Assembly (NCBI GenBank): GCA_036245525.1
Contig: BTPG01000002.1
Coordinates: forward strand, 122,622,451 to 122,686,450
Direction: 5' to 3'
Origin: Semisulcospira habei
Lineage: Eukaryota > Mollusca > Gastropoda > Semisulcospiridae
DNA: 64,000 nt
The notes under the pieces were generated by a model that was given only the letters and a program-made list of their open reading frames with translations, was not told the origin of the DNA and did not search any database. Position 1 is the first letter of the stretch. Each line of letters opens with the position of its first letter. Positions 1 through 64,000 of the stretch are shown here, piece after piece. The position numbers were made by a program, and so were the translations under genes.

Positions 1-1119
1 GCTGGTCCGGCCTACGGCAAAAGGGTGCTGTCATCTCAGAGGGGTGGTCCCCCGCGTCTGCTGCCTGGGTTCTCCGATTCCTGGTGGCACGCATGAGACC
101 CAACAATTTCCTTGCGGGGGGACTGAGCTCTCATTGCCTGTTTATCATTGGGTGGCGAATCACAAAGGCATTTCCCTGGCCTGGTAAGGGCGGGTCGGAG
201 CTCTCGGTGCAAGACGGGATGGCAAGTCTCGTCGGCTGCGTTTAGGCTCAATCGTCTGTTTAGGACATAGCAGCTCAGTTCGTGGCACCAGTGGGGGCAG
301 CAGGACCCTTCTTTACGACGACAAGCAGATGATGTCTGAATTTGCTTTCCTCTGCGTTACTTCCAAAGCTGCGGTCGCTACAAGCTTTCGTGCCGGTCTC
401 TCTCTCCGGTAAAACGCCCACAGCTGCGACCATCGTTCTTCTTTTCATGTCGTGCATTGGATGCAAGGTCGACTGGAGGAGCAGCCCGAGCAGGGTAGGC
501 AGACATCGTGCTCATCGCTAGCCACTGGAATTCACCATACTTGGTGCAGGTCCTCACCTAAGCCCTGTAACATAAAACAGACAAAGGTCGGTGCGGGCGC
601 GCGGAGCCTCCTTGTGAGGGTCCAAGCTCCCGGTCGGTCACATAGATTGCCTCCGGTCAATGCTGCCACCCGCTGAAACGCCGGCTGAGGCAGTAACCGA
701 AGCTTTACATTGTCATGTCCCGAGTACCAGTAATCCACAAGACCCAACCACCAAGTAAATCCTCCGAAACGAAGATAATCCAACACTCAAAGCACACAGG
801 TAGTAACACAAGTCCAAGGAACAGCCACGTAAATCCACGTAAGTCAAGTTCACAAAGGTAATCCCACCATACACAGCCGGAACACGCGAGGTGCACATGA
901 CCGGTTAGGTGAGCTAAGCGAAGAGACTGGCGGGAAAGGGTGAGTGCGCCACCGGATAGAGAGGCATGGGAGGCTACTCAGAGTATCCTGGTAACGATAC
1001 CCTAGGTTGCCTCCCTTGTTGTGAGGTACACAAGTTTTTGGGGCTAAAATTGATAAGCTAAGCGAAGCATTCTCATTTAGTATTAGTAATGTCATCGGTA
1101 ATGATTTTGAGAAAATAAG
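1..1119 (-). mobile_element. DIRS-0: 5' end of a DIRS-like retrotransposon, cut by window edge
   Basis: The right 200 bp (about 925-1119) match the inverted 5' ends of the other copies: gactggcggga, then a gaggctactc block, gtacacaa, gctaaaatt and the terminal taatgtcatcggtaatg box followed by gagaaaata. Around 450-560 the complement encodes the ORF1 cysteine block CLPCSGCSS...CIQC, now split by a frameshift. The coding strand is minus. The recombinase and RT parts would lie to the left of base 1. Confidence 0.8.
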
Positions 1120-1135
1120 TAACCCTTTCAGTGCC

Positions 1136-1875
1136 AGTTGATGTAGATTGTGTTTCTGCATACTTTGTTGATGCAACACCAAAATGTCCTAGCTTTCCCA
1201 GTTGATGTAGATTGTGTTTCTGTGTTTCTGTATACTTTGTTGATTCAACACCAAAATGTCCTAGCTTTCCCAGTTGATGTAGGTTGTGTTTCTGTGTTTC
1301 TGCATACTTTGTTGATTCAACACCAAAATGTCCTAGCTTTCCCAGTTGATGTAGGTTGTGTTTCTGTGTTTCTGTATACTTTGTTGATTCAACACCAAAA
1401 TGTCCTAGCTTTCCCCAATTGATGTAGGTTGTGTTTCTGTATACTTTGTTGATTCAACACCAAAATGTCCTAGCTTTCCCAGTTGATGTAGGTTGTGTTT
1501 CTGTGTTTCTGTATACTTTGTTGATTCAACACCAAAATGTCCTAGCTTTCCCAATTGATGTAGGTTGTGTTTCTGTATACTTTGTTGATTCAACACCAAA
1601 ATGTCCTAGCTTTCCCAGTTGATGTAGATTGTGTTTCTGTGTTTCTGTATACTTTGTTGATTCAACACCAAAATGTCCTAGCTTTCCCAGTTGATGTAGG
1701 TTGTGTTTCTGTGTTTGTGTATACTTTGTTGATTCAACACCAAAATGTCCTAGCTTTCCCAGTTGATGTAGGTTGTGTTTCTGTATACTTTGTTGATTCA
1801 ACACCAAAATGTCCTAGCTTTCCCAGTTGATGTAGGTTGTGTTTCTGCATACTTTGTTGATTCAACACCAAAATG
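1136..1875. repeat. 64/72-bp minisatellite
   Basis: About eleven tandem copies of a unit containing gttgatgtaggttgtgtttc, then tgtatactttgttgattcaa and caccaaaatgtcctagcttt. Units alternate between 72 bp and 64 bp; the difference is one extra tgtgtttc. It stays open in several frames only because it is repetitive, and I do not call it coding. It begins right at the 5' end of DIRS-0. Confidence 0.95.
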
Positions 1876-1911
1876 CCCTAGCTTTCACAGGAACATTGAT
1901 TCAAAGTAGTG

Positions 1912-1982
1912 TCAGCAAGAGGCATAGATCCTCATGAGCCCCCACAACTGCAGGGGCTTATGAAGATCTATACCTCTTGCAG
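1912..1982. repeat. Hairpin element (foldback family 2)
   Basis: Imperfect inverted repeat with arms of about 30 bp: caagaggcatagatcctcat ... and its complement ending in atctatacctcttg, around a short acaactgcag loop. Five relatives occur at 4139, 26110, 27545, 33590 and 51162. A run of 17 G follows at 1986-2002. Confidence 0.8.
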
Positions 1983-2215
1983 CTGGGGGGGGGGGGGGGG
2001 TTGTGTTCACATTTTCATGGGACTGAATGGGTTAAGGTGTTATTCCTGGTTAAGAACAGACTGAAAAGGTTTGCACACCTGAAAAATCCCTTCCATAATC
2101 AAAAGGTGTATATTCTGAACTGCCATGCAGCCACAAAGGCTCAAGATAATCCATGTCTCTTTGGCACAAGGGCATTTTTCCATTTTATATAATTCCTTTA
2201 AACAGATAATGAATG

Positions 2216-2364
2216 TAACCCATTTAACCTCATGGCCATATCCCAGATTTTGGAGGTGTCACCTAACGACCATGTAGTTACAGTTAGTGGATCGACCATA
2301 TTTCAAGTATAGTGTCAGATTACCTTAGCTCCTGCTGCTGTGCATTGAGGCTAAATGGGTTAAT
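2216..2364. repeat. Palindromic MITE (family 1), diverged copy
   Basis: Starts taacccatttaacctcatgg and ends ggctaaatgggtta, near-perfect terminal inverted repeats. Inner motifs (tttggaggtgtcacctaacg, gtggatcgaccat, agtgtcagatta) are shared with the other copies. It lies in the NSUN2 3' flank. Confidence 0.75.
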
Positions 2365-2461
2365 TCAATAGTCTTCAGTTCTATTCAGCTATTTCTAAAA
2401 GTCAGGTGATATTGCAGGTTAAGCATGACTGTGCCAAACGTCTTCCCCACTGCCACAAAGT

Positions 2462-57126
<54,665 letters not shown>

Positions 57127-57220
57127 CTGAAACAACAAAATACATTGCTACAGTAACAGTCAACAGCCTGTTCAAACTTATAAAGGTTAGCCTCTGAATA
57201 TTTCCACACATGAGTCATTA

Positions 57221-57390
57221 ACCCTTTTAGCTCCAACACCCTATAGCAGGAGATTGACCATGATAAGGCGCCAAGCTAATCTGGCACTACCCTTGAATTA
57301 TCATGGTCAATCCACCTCTTGCAACTGGTACAGTCGTTAAGTAACACTTCCAAAATTGAGAAATGCACCTGTGGGGCTAAAAGGGTTAAG
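57221..57390. repeat. Palindromic MITE (family 1)
   Basis: ttaacccttttagctccaac / ggggctaaaagggttaa ends; gccaagctaatctggcacta, cccttgaattatcatggtca inside. Confidence 0.8.
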
Positions 57391-57485
57391 TCAGAATATG
57401 ATACATGTATTTGTGTTGATGCTTGTAAACAGCACTGGTGTCCATGTCACAGCAAGTTTACAATATATGTACATGACAAACTACA

Positions 57486-57612
57486 GTGGGAGATGGATCG
57501 ACCATAACTTAAGGGTAGTGCCAGATTAGTTTGGTGCCTGATGGTGTCAAGTTAATCTGGCACTACCTTTAAATTATCATGGTCGGTTCATCTCTTTGAA
57601 CTGGTACAATGT
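57486..57612. repeat. Palindromic MITE core (family 1)
   Basis: gatggatcgaccataactta ... gtgccagattagtttggtgc / aagttaatctggcactacct ... atcatggtcggttcatctc as inverted arms. Confidence 0.75.
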
Positions 57613-57639
57613 TGTTAAATGACATCTAAAATGTGGGAA

Positions 57640-58387
57640 ATGCGGCCTAAAGGCGGCGACCCATAAACACCAATCTGATCCGAATCCGACGTGGGCCCAA
57701 AACAGAAAAAAAATCGGCCATGTCCTTTTCATGTTTGTGTGTTTTGATATGCCTGATCTGGTACACAAATCACAGTTGGCTTCGAACGAAAATGACGCAA
57801 TTTTTGAAGGAAAATTGCATCATCGCATCAGGTTTGGATCGTATTCATGCTTGTGGAAGTGTAGCTTTAGAGTTACATGGGTTAAAGATGTGGTTCTTTG
57901 GATCAAGCATCTCAACACAGTGGCAAAACTGCTGGCAACAGATACTGCTGACATTGTTTGTATATGTTATTGGCGTTCTATCTCAGAGATCTACAGAGCC
58001 AGAACACTACCAAATGTCACCAATAATCGTATAAAGCCAAGAATAGTTGTGTACTCTGCATCAGCACATGCCAAGTCATGTCAATCATAACCTTGCCTTG
58101 CCCCAGATAGCGTGTTGACAGCGACTTGCATGGACAGTCGAATCTGTCAGAAGTAAATAAACAGTACCTCTTCTATGTCAATAGTACATGTACTATAGCA
58201 GCCACAAGACAGATTGAGTACATCTATTAATTCAGTTAGTAGGTGTTTCTGCACTTAGTCAGCTAATCAGAGAATTGCTTACAAAGCCATTATGTCTGCC
58301 TTGCTTCATCTAAAGTGATTATGCAATCAGGATATTGGGCGAGAGGATGCAGACAGACACCTAACAGACTATTGCCACAGACCTAAA
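57640..58387. other. Upstream-intron sequence, nothing recognised
   Basis: Two overlapping open frames (57720-58090, +) show no family motif and are probably chance. The origin of this stretch is unclear. Confidence 0.4.
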
Positions 58388-58639
58388 TATGTATTTTTCT
58401 CTAAAATGTATTTTTTCGAAAAATACTCACCGATGGCATTACTATATAGAATATACCCCTTAACTTACCGGATTTGTATGTACCTACATGACAAGGGCTG
58501 TAACTCAGAGAGTTGTATCCAAGTGACCGGGTAGTCTCCGAAAAGGAGGAGGGTGCCGCCCAAAAACCCTACCACAGCTTAAAGCTTAGCTTCGAGGGGC
58601 AACCTCCTGACGATTTCAGCTAAGAGGTACCTGTGGCAC

Positions 58640-59690
58640 CTGAGGTGCTCGGAGGGAGTGTTGCGCTGCTGAGAGGTCTCCGACGGGGGCCAGGTTCTCT
58701 CATTGGCCAGAGAGGTCTCGGAGATAGAAGAGGGCGAAGGTGGACTCTGCCCGCCACCCGACTGCTGCAACGATGTCTCTGACTGCGCATTTGTGGTCGA
58801 ACGCGACGCTGGCGGTGACAGCTCTGACTTCGTGAGCCTGTATCTGCATTCTCCTGGCCCCCTGTGGGGAGAGATCTATGTAAGCGGAGCGGATGGTCCA
58901 TCTCAACCAGGACGTGATCGTCTGGGCAGAAATGCCAGCTCGGTCTGGGGCCAAGGGCAGGCAGAGGTGGGAGCGGCCTCTCCTGAAGGGCTTCACTCTG
59001 CGCAGGTAGATTCTTAATGCTCGTGCCGGGTCCTGCAGCCATGATGTCTGGTCCCGGCCGAACCCTGTAATGGCGAAGACTTAACACTCAGGGCACCGCC
59101 GCGGGGAGTCTATTCCTGGTCAAGAAGGAAGGATTGGTCAGAAGGAGAACTGATCCGTCGGTCCTGAACTGCATGCAGGCTGGGTCCGCCGAAAGGGCAT
59201 GCAGCTTGTTCACTCTAGCTGCTGTGGCGTGGGCCAAGAGGAAGCAGGTCTTTCTAGTCACGTCAATGAGGCGGGCCGAGGGAAGAGGCTCGAACCGACT
59301 GGAGTTCAACTAAGGAACACCCACGGGAGGTCCCCGCGTGGAAAGAGAGAATGAGTGACTGGCCGCTGCAGTGCGAAGTGGGACATCAGGTCAGAAAGGT
59401 CCTTGCACGCTTCCGGGTCTGGTAGACCTAAGTGCCAATAAGTGTCTGCCACTATCGAGGTAACCACAGATGGTGATCGGGGCGAAGTTCTGCTCAGTAA
59501 ACTGCCACAAGAAGAACTCGGCCAGCTGAGGCATGGTCAGAGCGTGGGGAGAGGCGCTGGGACTCGCCCCAGGACCGTAGGATCCTCCACATTCCTTCGT
59601 ACACCTGGAGGGTGGAAGATCTGCGGGCTGCCGCGATCGCCTCCACTGCTGCATCTGAGAGACCTCGCGCTGTTGAGGGCTTGCCGCACA
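58640..59690 (-). pseudogene. DIRS-G tyrosine recombinase
   Basis: LAHATAARVNKLHALSADPA (Arg), IQAHEVRAVTASVAFDHK (HxxR), STFALFYLRDLSGQ (Tyr; 58700-58996 frame). N-terminal QLAEFFLWQFTEQNFAPITI is in another frame (59391-59654). Confidence 0.85.
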
Positions 59691-60640
59691 ACCTCCAGGC
59701 GTGAAGCAGAAGTCTCTCCGGGCAAGGGTGGAAGAGATTCTGCCTGGGCTGCTCCAGCATCGTATGAGGCGTGGGGAGCCGGAGAGGAGGGTCGGTGGCG
59801 AGGTTCAAAGATCTGTTGTCCATGTCCTGTTCCAACTGCACGGTGCGACGAGCAGTAGGACCGTATTGCAACCCTGTAGCTTGAGGAGCACCTTGGGCAC
59901 CAGCGCCGAGGGAGGATAAGCGTAGGCCACGAGGCCCTCCCAGGAGACTGACAGAGCGTCCACCGCCCATGCGAAGGGGTCCGGGATAGGCGAGACAAAT
60001 AGCGGCAGCGGCTTGTTCCATCTGGTCGCAAACAGGTCGAACATGGGCATCTCCCAGTGTGCACAGATCATCCGGAAGATGTCCAGACGGAGGGACCACT
60101 CAGTGTGGAGGAGCTGTCCTCGTCGTGAGAGGGAGTCCGTGAGAACATTCAGGTGTCCCGGGATGTGCCGTGCTTGGAGCGCAATCCCCCAATCCCTGCC
60201 CCACAGGAAGAACTGGAAAGTAGCACGCAGAGGGCCGCGGACCCAGTGCTGGCTGCTTCTGACTATAGGCTACCAATGTCACATTGTCGGACAGGATCAG
60301 TACTTCCTGGCCGCAGAGCCACGATTCCCATTTGATGAGTGCCAACCACACCACCTTCAACTCCAGCCAGTTGAAATGCTTGTCTTGAAGGTCCGATGCC
60401 CACCGGCCCGAGACGGTGCTGAATTCCGGCAGTAAGTGGGTAACCCAGGCGACGAGGCTTGCATCTGCGCAAATGGAGAAAGGAGGCAGAGGGGTGAAGA
60501 GTGGGACTCCTGACGCCAACCAAGAGCGGTCTGTCCATCTGCAGATGCGGCCAGATCAACAGCGGGACTGGGATCGAGGCTGAGACACCTCCCGAGGACG
60601 GCCGCCAGTGGAGCAGCACATGGAGCTGTAGCGGTCAAGA
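59690..60640 (-). pseudogene. DIRS-G RNase H
   Basis: SICADASLVAWVTHLLPEF, FNWLELKVVWLALIKWESWL and LILSDNVTLVAYSQKQ (60100-60519), then MFDLFATRWNKPLPLFVSPI (59805-60071). The core acidic residues remain, but the final His/Asp part is frameshifted. Confidence 0.8.
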
Positions 60641-60779
60641 GTAGTGCCTGCCGAGGGGTAACAGGTCCGCCACCACGCTGATTAGACCCAAGAGCTGGAG
60701 CACAGTCTTGGCCGGGACCGCGTCCGCTAGAGAGACCTGAAGAGCTGAGGCCGCCACCTTCTGGATCCGAGCCTCCGGT

Positions 60780-61400
60780 AGACGAACCCTGTTGAGGTCG
60801 GTCAGGAACTCCATACCCAGGTAAACAAACCTGCGACTTTCCCTTGTTGACGATGAACCCGAGCCGGCGAAGAAGTGCTAGGAGAGCATCCCTGTCCGCC
60901 TCTAGTGAGGCCACGTCCCGATTCTTGAGGAGCAGGTCGTCGAGATAGCTGGAGGCAGGGCTCGAGGAATCCTGCCTGGCTCTGGCGACTATGGCGTCCA
61001 TAATCCTTGTAAAGACCCAAAGGTTGAGGTTGCGACCGAAGGGTAGTGCCCGAAACTGATAACGACCCCGCGAAAGGCGAATCGCAGGTACGCCGAGAGG
61101 ACGGGTGCATGGGAACGTGCCGGTATGCGTCTGACAGGTCGAGACTGACCGCATAGTCCACAGGCTGTACCGAGGCCTGAAAGGCTCTTGCTGTTTCCAT
61201 GCGAAAGGAGGGGGCGACAATACACTTGTTCAGGGCCGAGAGGTCATGATCGGTCGCCACTTGCTGCCGGGCTTCGGAACCACGAAGAGCCGATTGTAGA
61301 GTCCTGTCGAGCTACTACTCCGTGGCGGCCCTCTGAAGCAGCGCGGCAATCTCCCCCTAAAGAGTGTCCGCCTTGCACTGGTCGACCTGTACTCGTGTCC
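60780..61400 (-). pseudogene. DIRS-G reverse transcriptase
   Basis: DLSALNKCIVAPSFRMETAR, SLDLSDAYRHVPMHPSSRR and, after a small deletion, FRALPFGRNLNLWVFTRIM and SSYLDDLLLKN. YLDD is intact. Deletions near 61065 and 61300 break the frame. Confidence 0.85.
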
Positions 61401-63100
61401 AGGGAGGGGAGCGTCTCCACGGGGGCGGGGCCCAAATGAGATCTGAAGTTCTTCCGAGATTGTATCGAGAATCCAAGGGTCCTCCGGCAGCAGCGACCGC
61501 CACTCGTCGCTGTGACTCGCTAGCCTCGAGCCGATTGGAGACCCTGCAGGAATCGGTGGGGGCGAAATCGGTAACAAGTCACTAGGCCCTCCCCCACCCG
61601 GGCCTCCGGACATTCCTGGCCCCGGCAGGGGCCGAGGCCTGGAGGGGGCGAGCACAAGGGCCTGATTTCTGGGTCTGGGAGGTAGTCTGGTAACCAGCCA
61701 GGAGGAGGGCCTGCGTGGCCAAGCCCAAAAACCCGCACAAGCTAGGGAATTCCGAATCAGACTTGCCGCATGGTCCAGACCAGGGGGAAGAACCGCCGGG
61801 TGGGTACCTTGCCTCCAGCTTGTAGCTGCGCTGCAGGGTCCACCGCTGGGAGAGGGCAGGCGAAGGCTTGAGAGTGTCCCGCGCACCAAGCTAGCCAAAC
61901 TTGATATCGATGTCAGCAGGCCAACAAGTGTCTGCAAAGAAACCCCTATCCCGCAGCTTACTCCGCAGGTGCTCATTAAGGCGTCCACAAGGTCTCTAAA
62001 TCCCGGGGGCTGAGGGAGGATCTTGAAACGTTTCGCCTGAAACGGAGCGTCGACTGAGGCCGCCACCTTCCTCTTGAGCGGCGGAGAGGGTGGGCATCCT
62101 TTCAAGGGAAGAAGGCAGAGATCAAACACGCCGCCTCGTCTAGGACCCACGATGTCTCAGACGAACCAGGTGTCTCTCCTGCCGTGTTTGGACGCCGAAG
62201 CGCTGCGAGGGTTCTGGAAGTCCTGCGGGTGCAGACTGAGGACGTCCGCCGCATAAACCGAAGGTGCAGGTGATACGGAAACCACGTCACGACAGGGAAC
62301 CAACCTGTCCGGCGGAGACCAGTAGGGTCTGTCGGGCGAGCGCTCGGGGTGCCTGTGCACGAGGGTCAGGTAAAAAGCTGCGTGGCGCACAGCCGCTGCC
62401 AAAGTCCAGGCACAACCGTAGCGCTGACCGGCGATCTTGCTCGAACGACGAATGAGGGAAGTCGCCTCCTACGTACGTCGAGAGTAGCCGGCGGGGAATC
62501 GTGACGAGAAGTCATAGTGGTCCGCCGAGGAGTGTCCATAGAGCCGTGTCCACGCAACTTCCCCGAGGGGTAGGGGACCAGCTGCGAGGAGAGAAACACT
62601 GAGAAGTGCGAGGGGACCGGCTCCGGCCGGGAGCCCGACGCGGAGGAGACGGGCTACCTCCGTAGCTATGAGTTCCCGTGCTAGGAGGCCTGCGTGTGTT
62701 GGGAGTGGCTGACAGACGGTGATTAGCGGAAACATCCCCAATAGTCCGTGTCTTCTGAGTGCCCTGTCTCTTGGCCGCCCCTTGCGAAGGACCATGCGAG
62801 ACTGGCAGCGGTCTCTTGGTCGCTCCTTGCGAAGGACCATGCAAGACGGGGTCGACTCTCCCAGCCATCGCTATGAGAGGGCTAACGGGCCTGAGTCCAG
62901 TGTCCAGCGTGAAGAGGGCCCCACAATCTCAGAGGTCACTCGGCAGCGTGGAGTTGTGGGGGGAACGGGGGTTACAGTCACTTTAGGGTCTTGGACTGAC
63001 CTGTCACTGTCCAACGGTGTGGTAGAATCTGTAGCCGCTGGGCAGCCCGCTGATAAAAGTCCCACAGCTGAGACCACTTCTGCTCCTTCTACGTAGAGCA
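61400..63100 (-). pseudogene. DIRS-G ORF1/gag
   Basis: The capsid signature CPPSPPLKRKVAASVDAPFQ, KILPQPPGFRDLVDAL is near 61990-62110. The ctccttgcgaaggaccatgc pair is at 62770-62850, and the cysteine-block remnant near 63050-63180. The AAAANCDL-containing segment is deleted. Confidence 0.7.
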
Positions 63101-63597
63101 CTTAGTGCAGGGACGAGGAGCAGCCGGAACAGAGAAGACACAGCCAATGCGAGTCTGTCAGCCAGTGTAATCCTTTACATCTCCTACAGGTGCGTAGCTG
63201 CGCACTGCAACACAAAGCAGAAGCTATGAACGCAACTGCGCGGTGCCTGTAACGAAGGTCCCGTGAAAAGGACTCAACCCCCAGTCCGAGGGCTAGGCCC
63301 AGTCTTAACCGAAAAAATGTGACAAATTTCCACGGGATATGCCAATGGTTTCATAAACAACCCGTTTACTCGTAGGCATAACCCGAGGCCTTACCTCGCC
63401 ATCTTAGCCACTAGTGAAACCTGAGACGAAGTATAGCCGAAGAATTAATTCAAACAACGGAAAGGCTGAAGCCAGTGAACTGTTCCCAGTGAAGCTAAGG
63501 GTAAGACTGGCGGGAGTGCACGGCTCACGTGACTGGATGGAGGGAGGGGAGACTACCCGGTCACTTGGATACAAGTCTCTGAGTTACGGCCCTTGCC

Positions 63598-63998
63598 AAC
63601 CCTGGCAATGAGCTTTTCCAACTTTACCATCATGGTGTAGGTACAGGTCCATCGTTACCAGGACCAGCAGATTCCGCAACAGTTTTTTCCCTCTGGCTGT
63701 TCACGCTCTCTCTGATCAACCGGACTGATTGGAGAGAGCGCGAGTGGCGAGTGAGAACTTGTTGATATGTGTACAGTCAGCTTTTAACTGAATCAGCGAG
63801 GCGTGCCCGTTCGCCGTGTTTAATAATGATACCGGTATATGCTTAGTATTTAGCATGAAAATCATATTTTAGAGTTTACTCTGTGCGTGTGTTACTTTAG
63901 TCTTAGTAACTGACATCAAGACAAATTCCAATGTTTTTATTGTTTTGTACATGGAAACATATGGCAATAAACTGTCTCTCTCTCTCTCTCTCTCTCGG
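63598..63998 (+). mobile_element. LINE 3' end fragment at window edge
   Basis: tcgttaccaggaccagcaga, ttccgcaacagttttttccc read like a LINE C-terminus (RYQDQQIPQQFFPLAVHAL), followed by a 3' UTR ending catatggcaataaactgtct and (TC)n. It replaces the 5' end of DIRS-G. Confidence 0.6.
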
Positions 63999-64000
63999 AA

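Larger units (their letters stand above)
58388..63597 (-). mobile_element. DIRS-G: DIRS-like element lacking ICR and 5' terminus
   Basis: The 3' repeat 58388-58538 jumps directly to gaaaaggaggagggtgccgc, so the rest of the repeat and the ICR are deleted. Recombinase 58640-59690, RNase H 59690-60640, RT 60780-61400, ORF1 61400-63100. The 5' repeat stops at ttacggcccttgcc (63597), where a LINE fragment begins. Same subfamily as DIRS-F. Confidence 0.9.

Noticed and set aside
1150..1830. Long open frames on both strands encoding FLYTLLIQHQNVLAFP-type repeats
   Set aside because: Pure consequence of the minisatellite; no start context, no family, and frames open on both strands.
1136..1875. Possible CRISPR-like array
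   Set aside because: Units are contiguous, with no unique spacers, and the genome is clearly animal.
57720..58090. Two overlapping + strand ORFs of 104 and 119 codons
   Set aside because: No recognisable domain, and the two frames overlap one another; probably chance in a repeat-derived region.

Overview
This window comes from an animal nuclear genome, most likely a marine invertebrate and plausibly a mollusc. That placement is an inference from the mix of DIRS-type retrotransposons, RTE-like LINEs, a tRNA-derived SINE and interspersed elements with ~160-bp internal tandem units. I see no prokaryotic operon, rRNA or CRISPR array. The only host gene I can support is the 3' part of an NSUN2 orthologue (tRNA/mRNA cytosine-5 methyltransferase) on the minus strand. 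Thirteen coding exons run from 57126 down to a stop codon at 2462. Their splice phases all agree and together they give 569 codons including the stop. The 5' exons, including the one with the PCS motif, lie beyond 64 kb.

The rest is mobile DNA in the NSUN2 introns and 3' flank. Eight DIRS-like tyrosine-recombinase retrotransposon copies cover about 36 kb, and all are on the minus strand, the same as NSUN2: DIRS-0 (1-1119, 5' end only), DIRS-A (13225-19280), DIRS-B (20600-25868), DIRS-C (27818-32924), DIRS-D (34866-36768, 5'-truncated), DIRS-E (39421-45938) nested inside DIRS-F (39161-39420 plus 45939-50557), and DIRS-G (58388-63597, lacking its 5' end and internal complementary region). On the coding strand the order is 5' inverted repeat, ORF1/gag, reverse transcriptase, RNase H, tyrosine recombinase, internal complementary region (ICR), 3' inverted repeat. 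Every copy is broken by frameshifts, stops or deletions. DIRS-E and DIRS-C are best preserved.

Other elements: a full-length RTE-like LINE (9533-12823, 13-bp target duplication, one in-frame stop); a 379-bp derivative that fuses the exact 5' and 3' ends of that LINE (48711-49089, 12-bp duplication, inside DIRS-F); 5'-truncated LINE pieces at 19290, 19962, 37555, 39473, 56650 and 63598; two copies of a tRNA-type SINE; a decayed P-element/THAP9-like transposase (51680-53930, + strand); a hAT-like element (5809-6682); about twelve copies of a palindromic MITE family; six small hairpin elements; several arrays of a ~160-bp unit; and a 64/72-bp minisatellite.

Layout by region: 1-2461 is the 3' flank of NSUN2 (DIRS-0, minisatellite, hairpin). 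2462-8460 holds five exons split by short repeat-filled introns. 8461-27117 is an 18.7-kb intron with SINE, LINE, DIRS-A and DIRS-B. 27118-38730 has five exons with DIRS-C and DIRS-D between them. 38731-50862 is an intron made almost wholly of DIRS-F with DIRS-E inside it. 50863-57126 has three exons plus the P-element relic and a SINE. 57127-64000 is an upstream intron with MITEs and DIRS-G.
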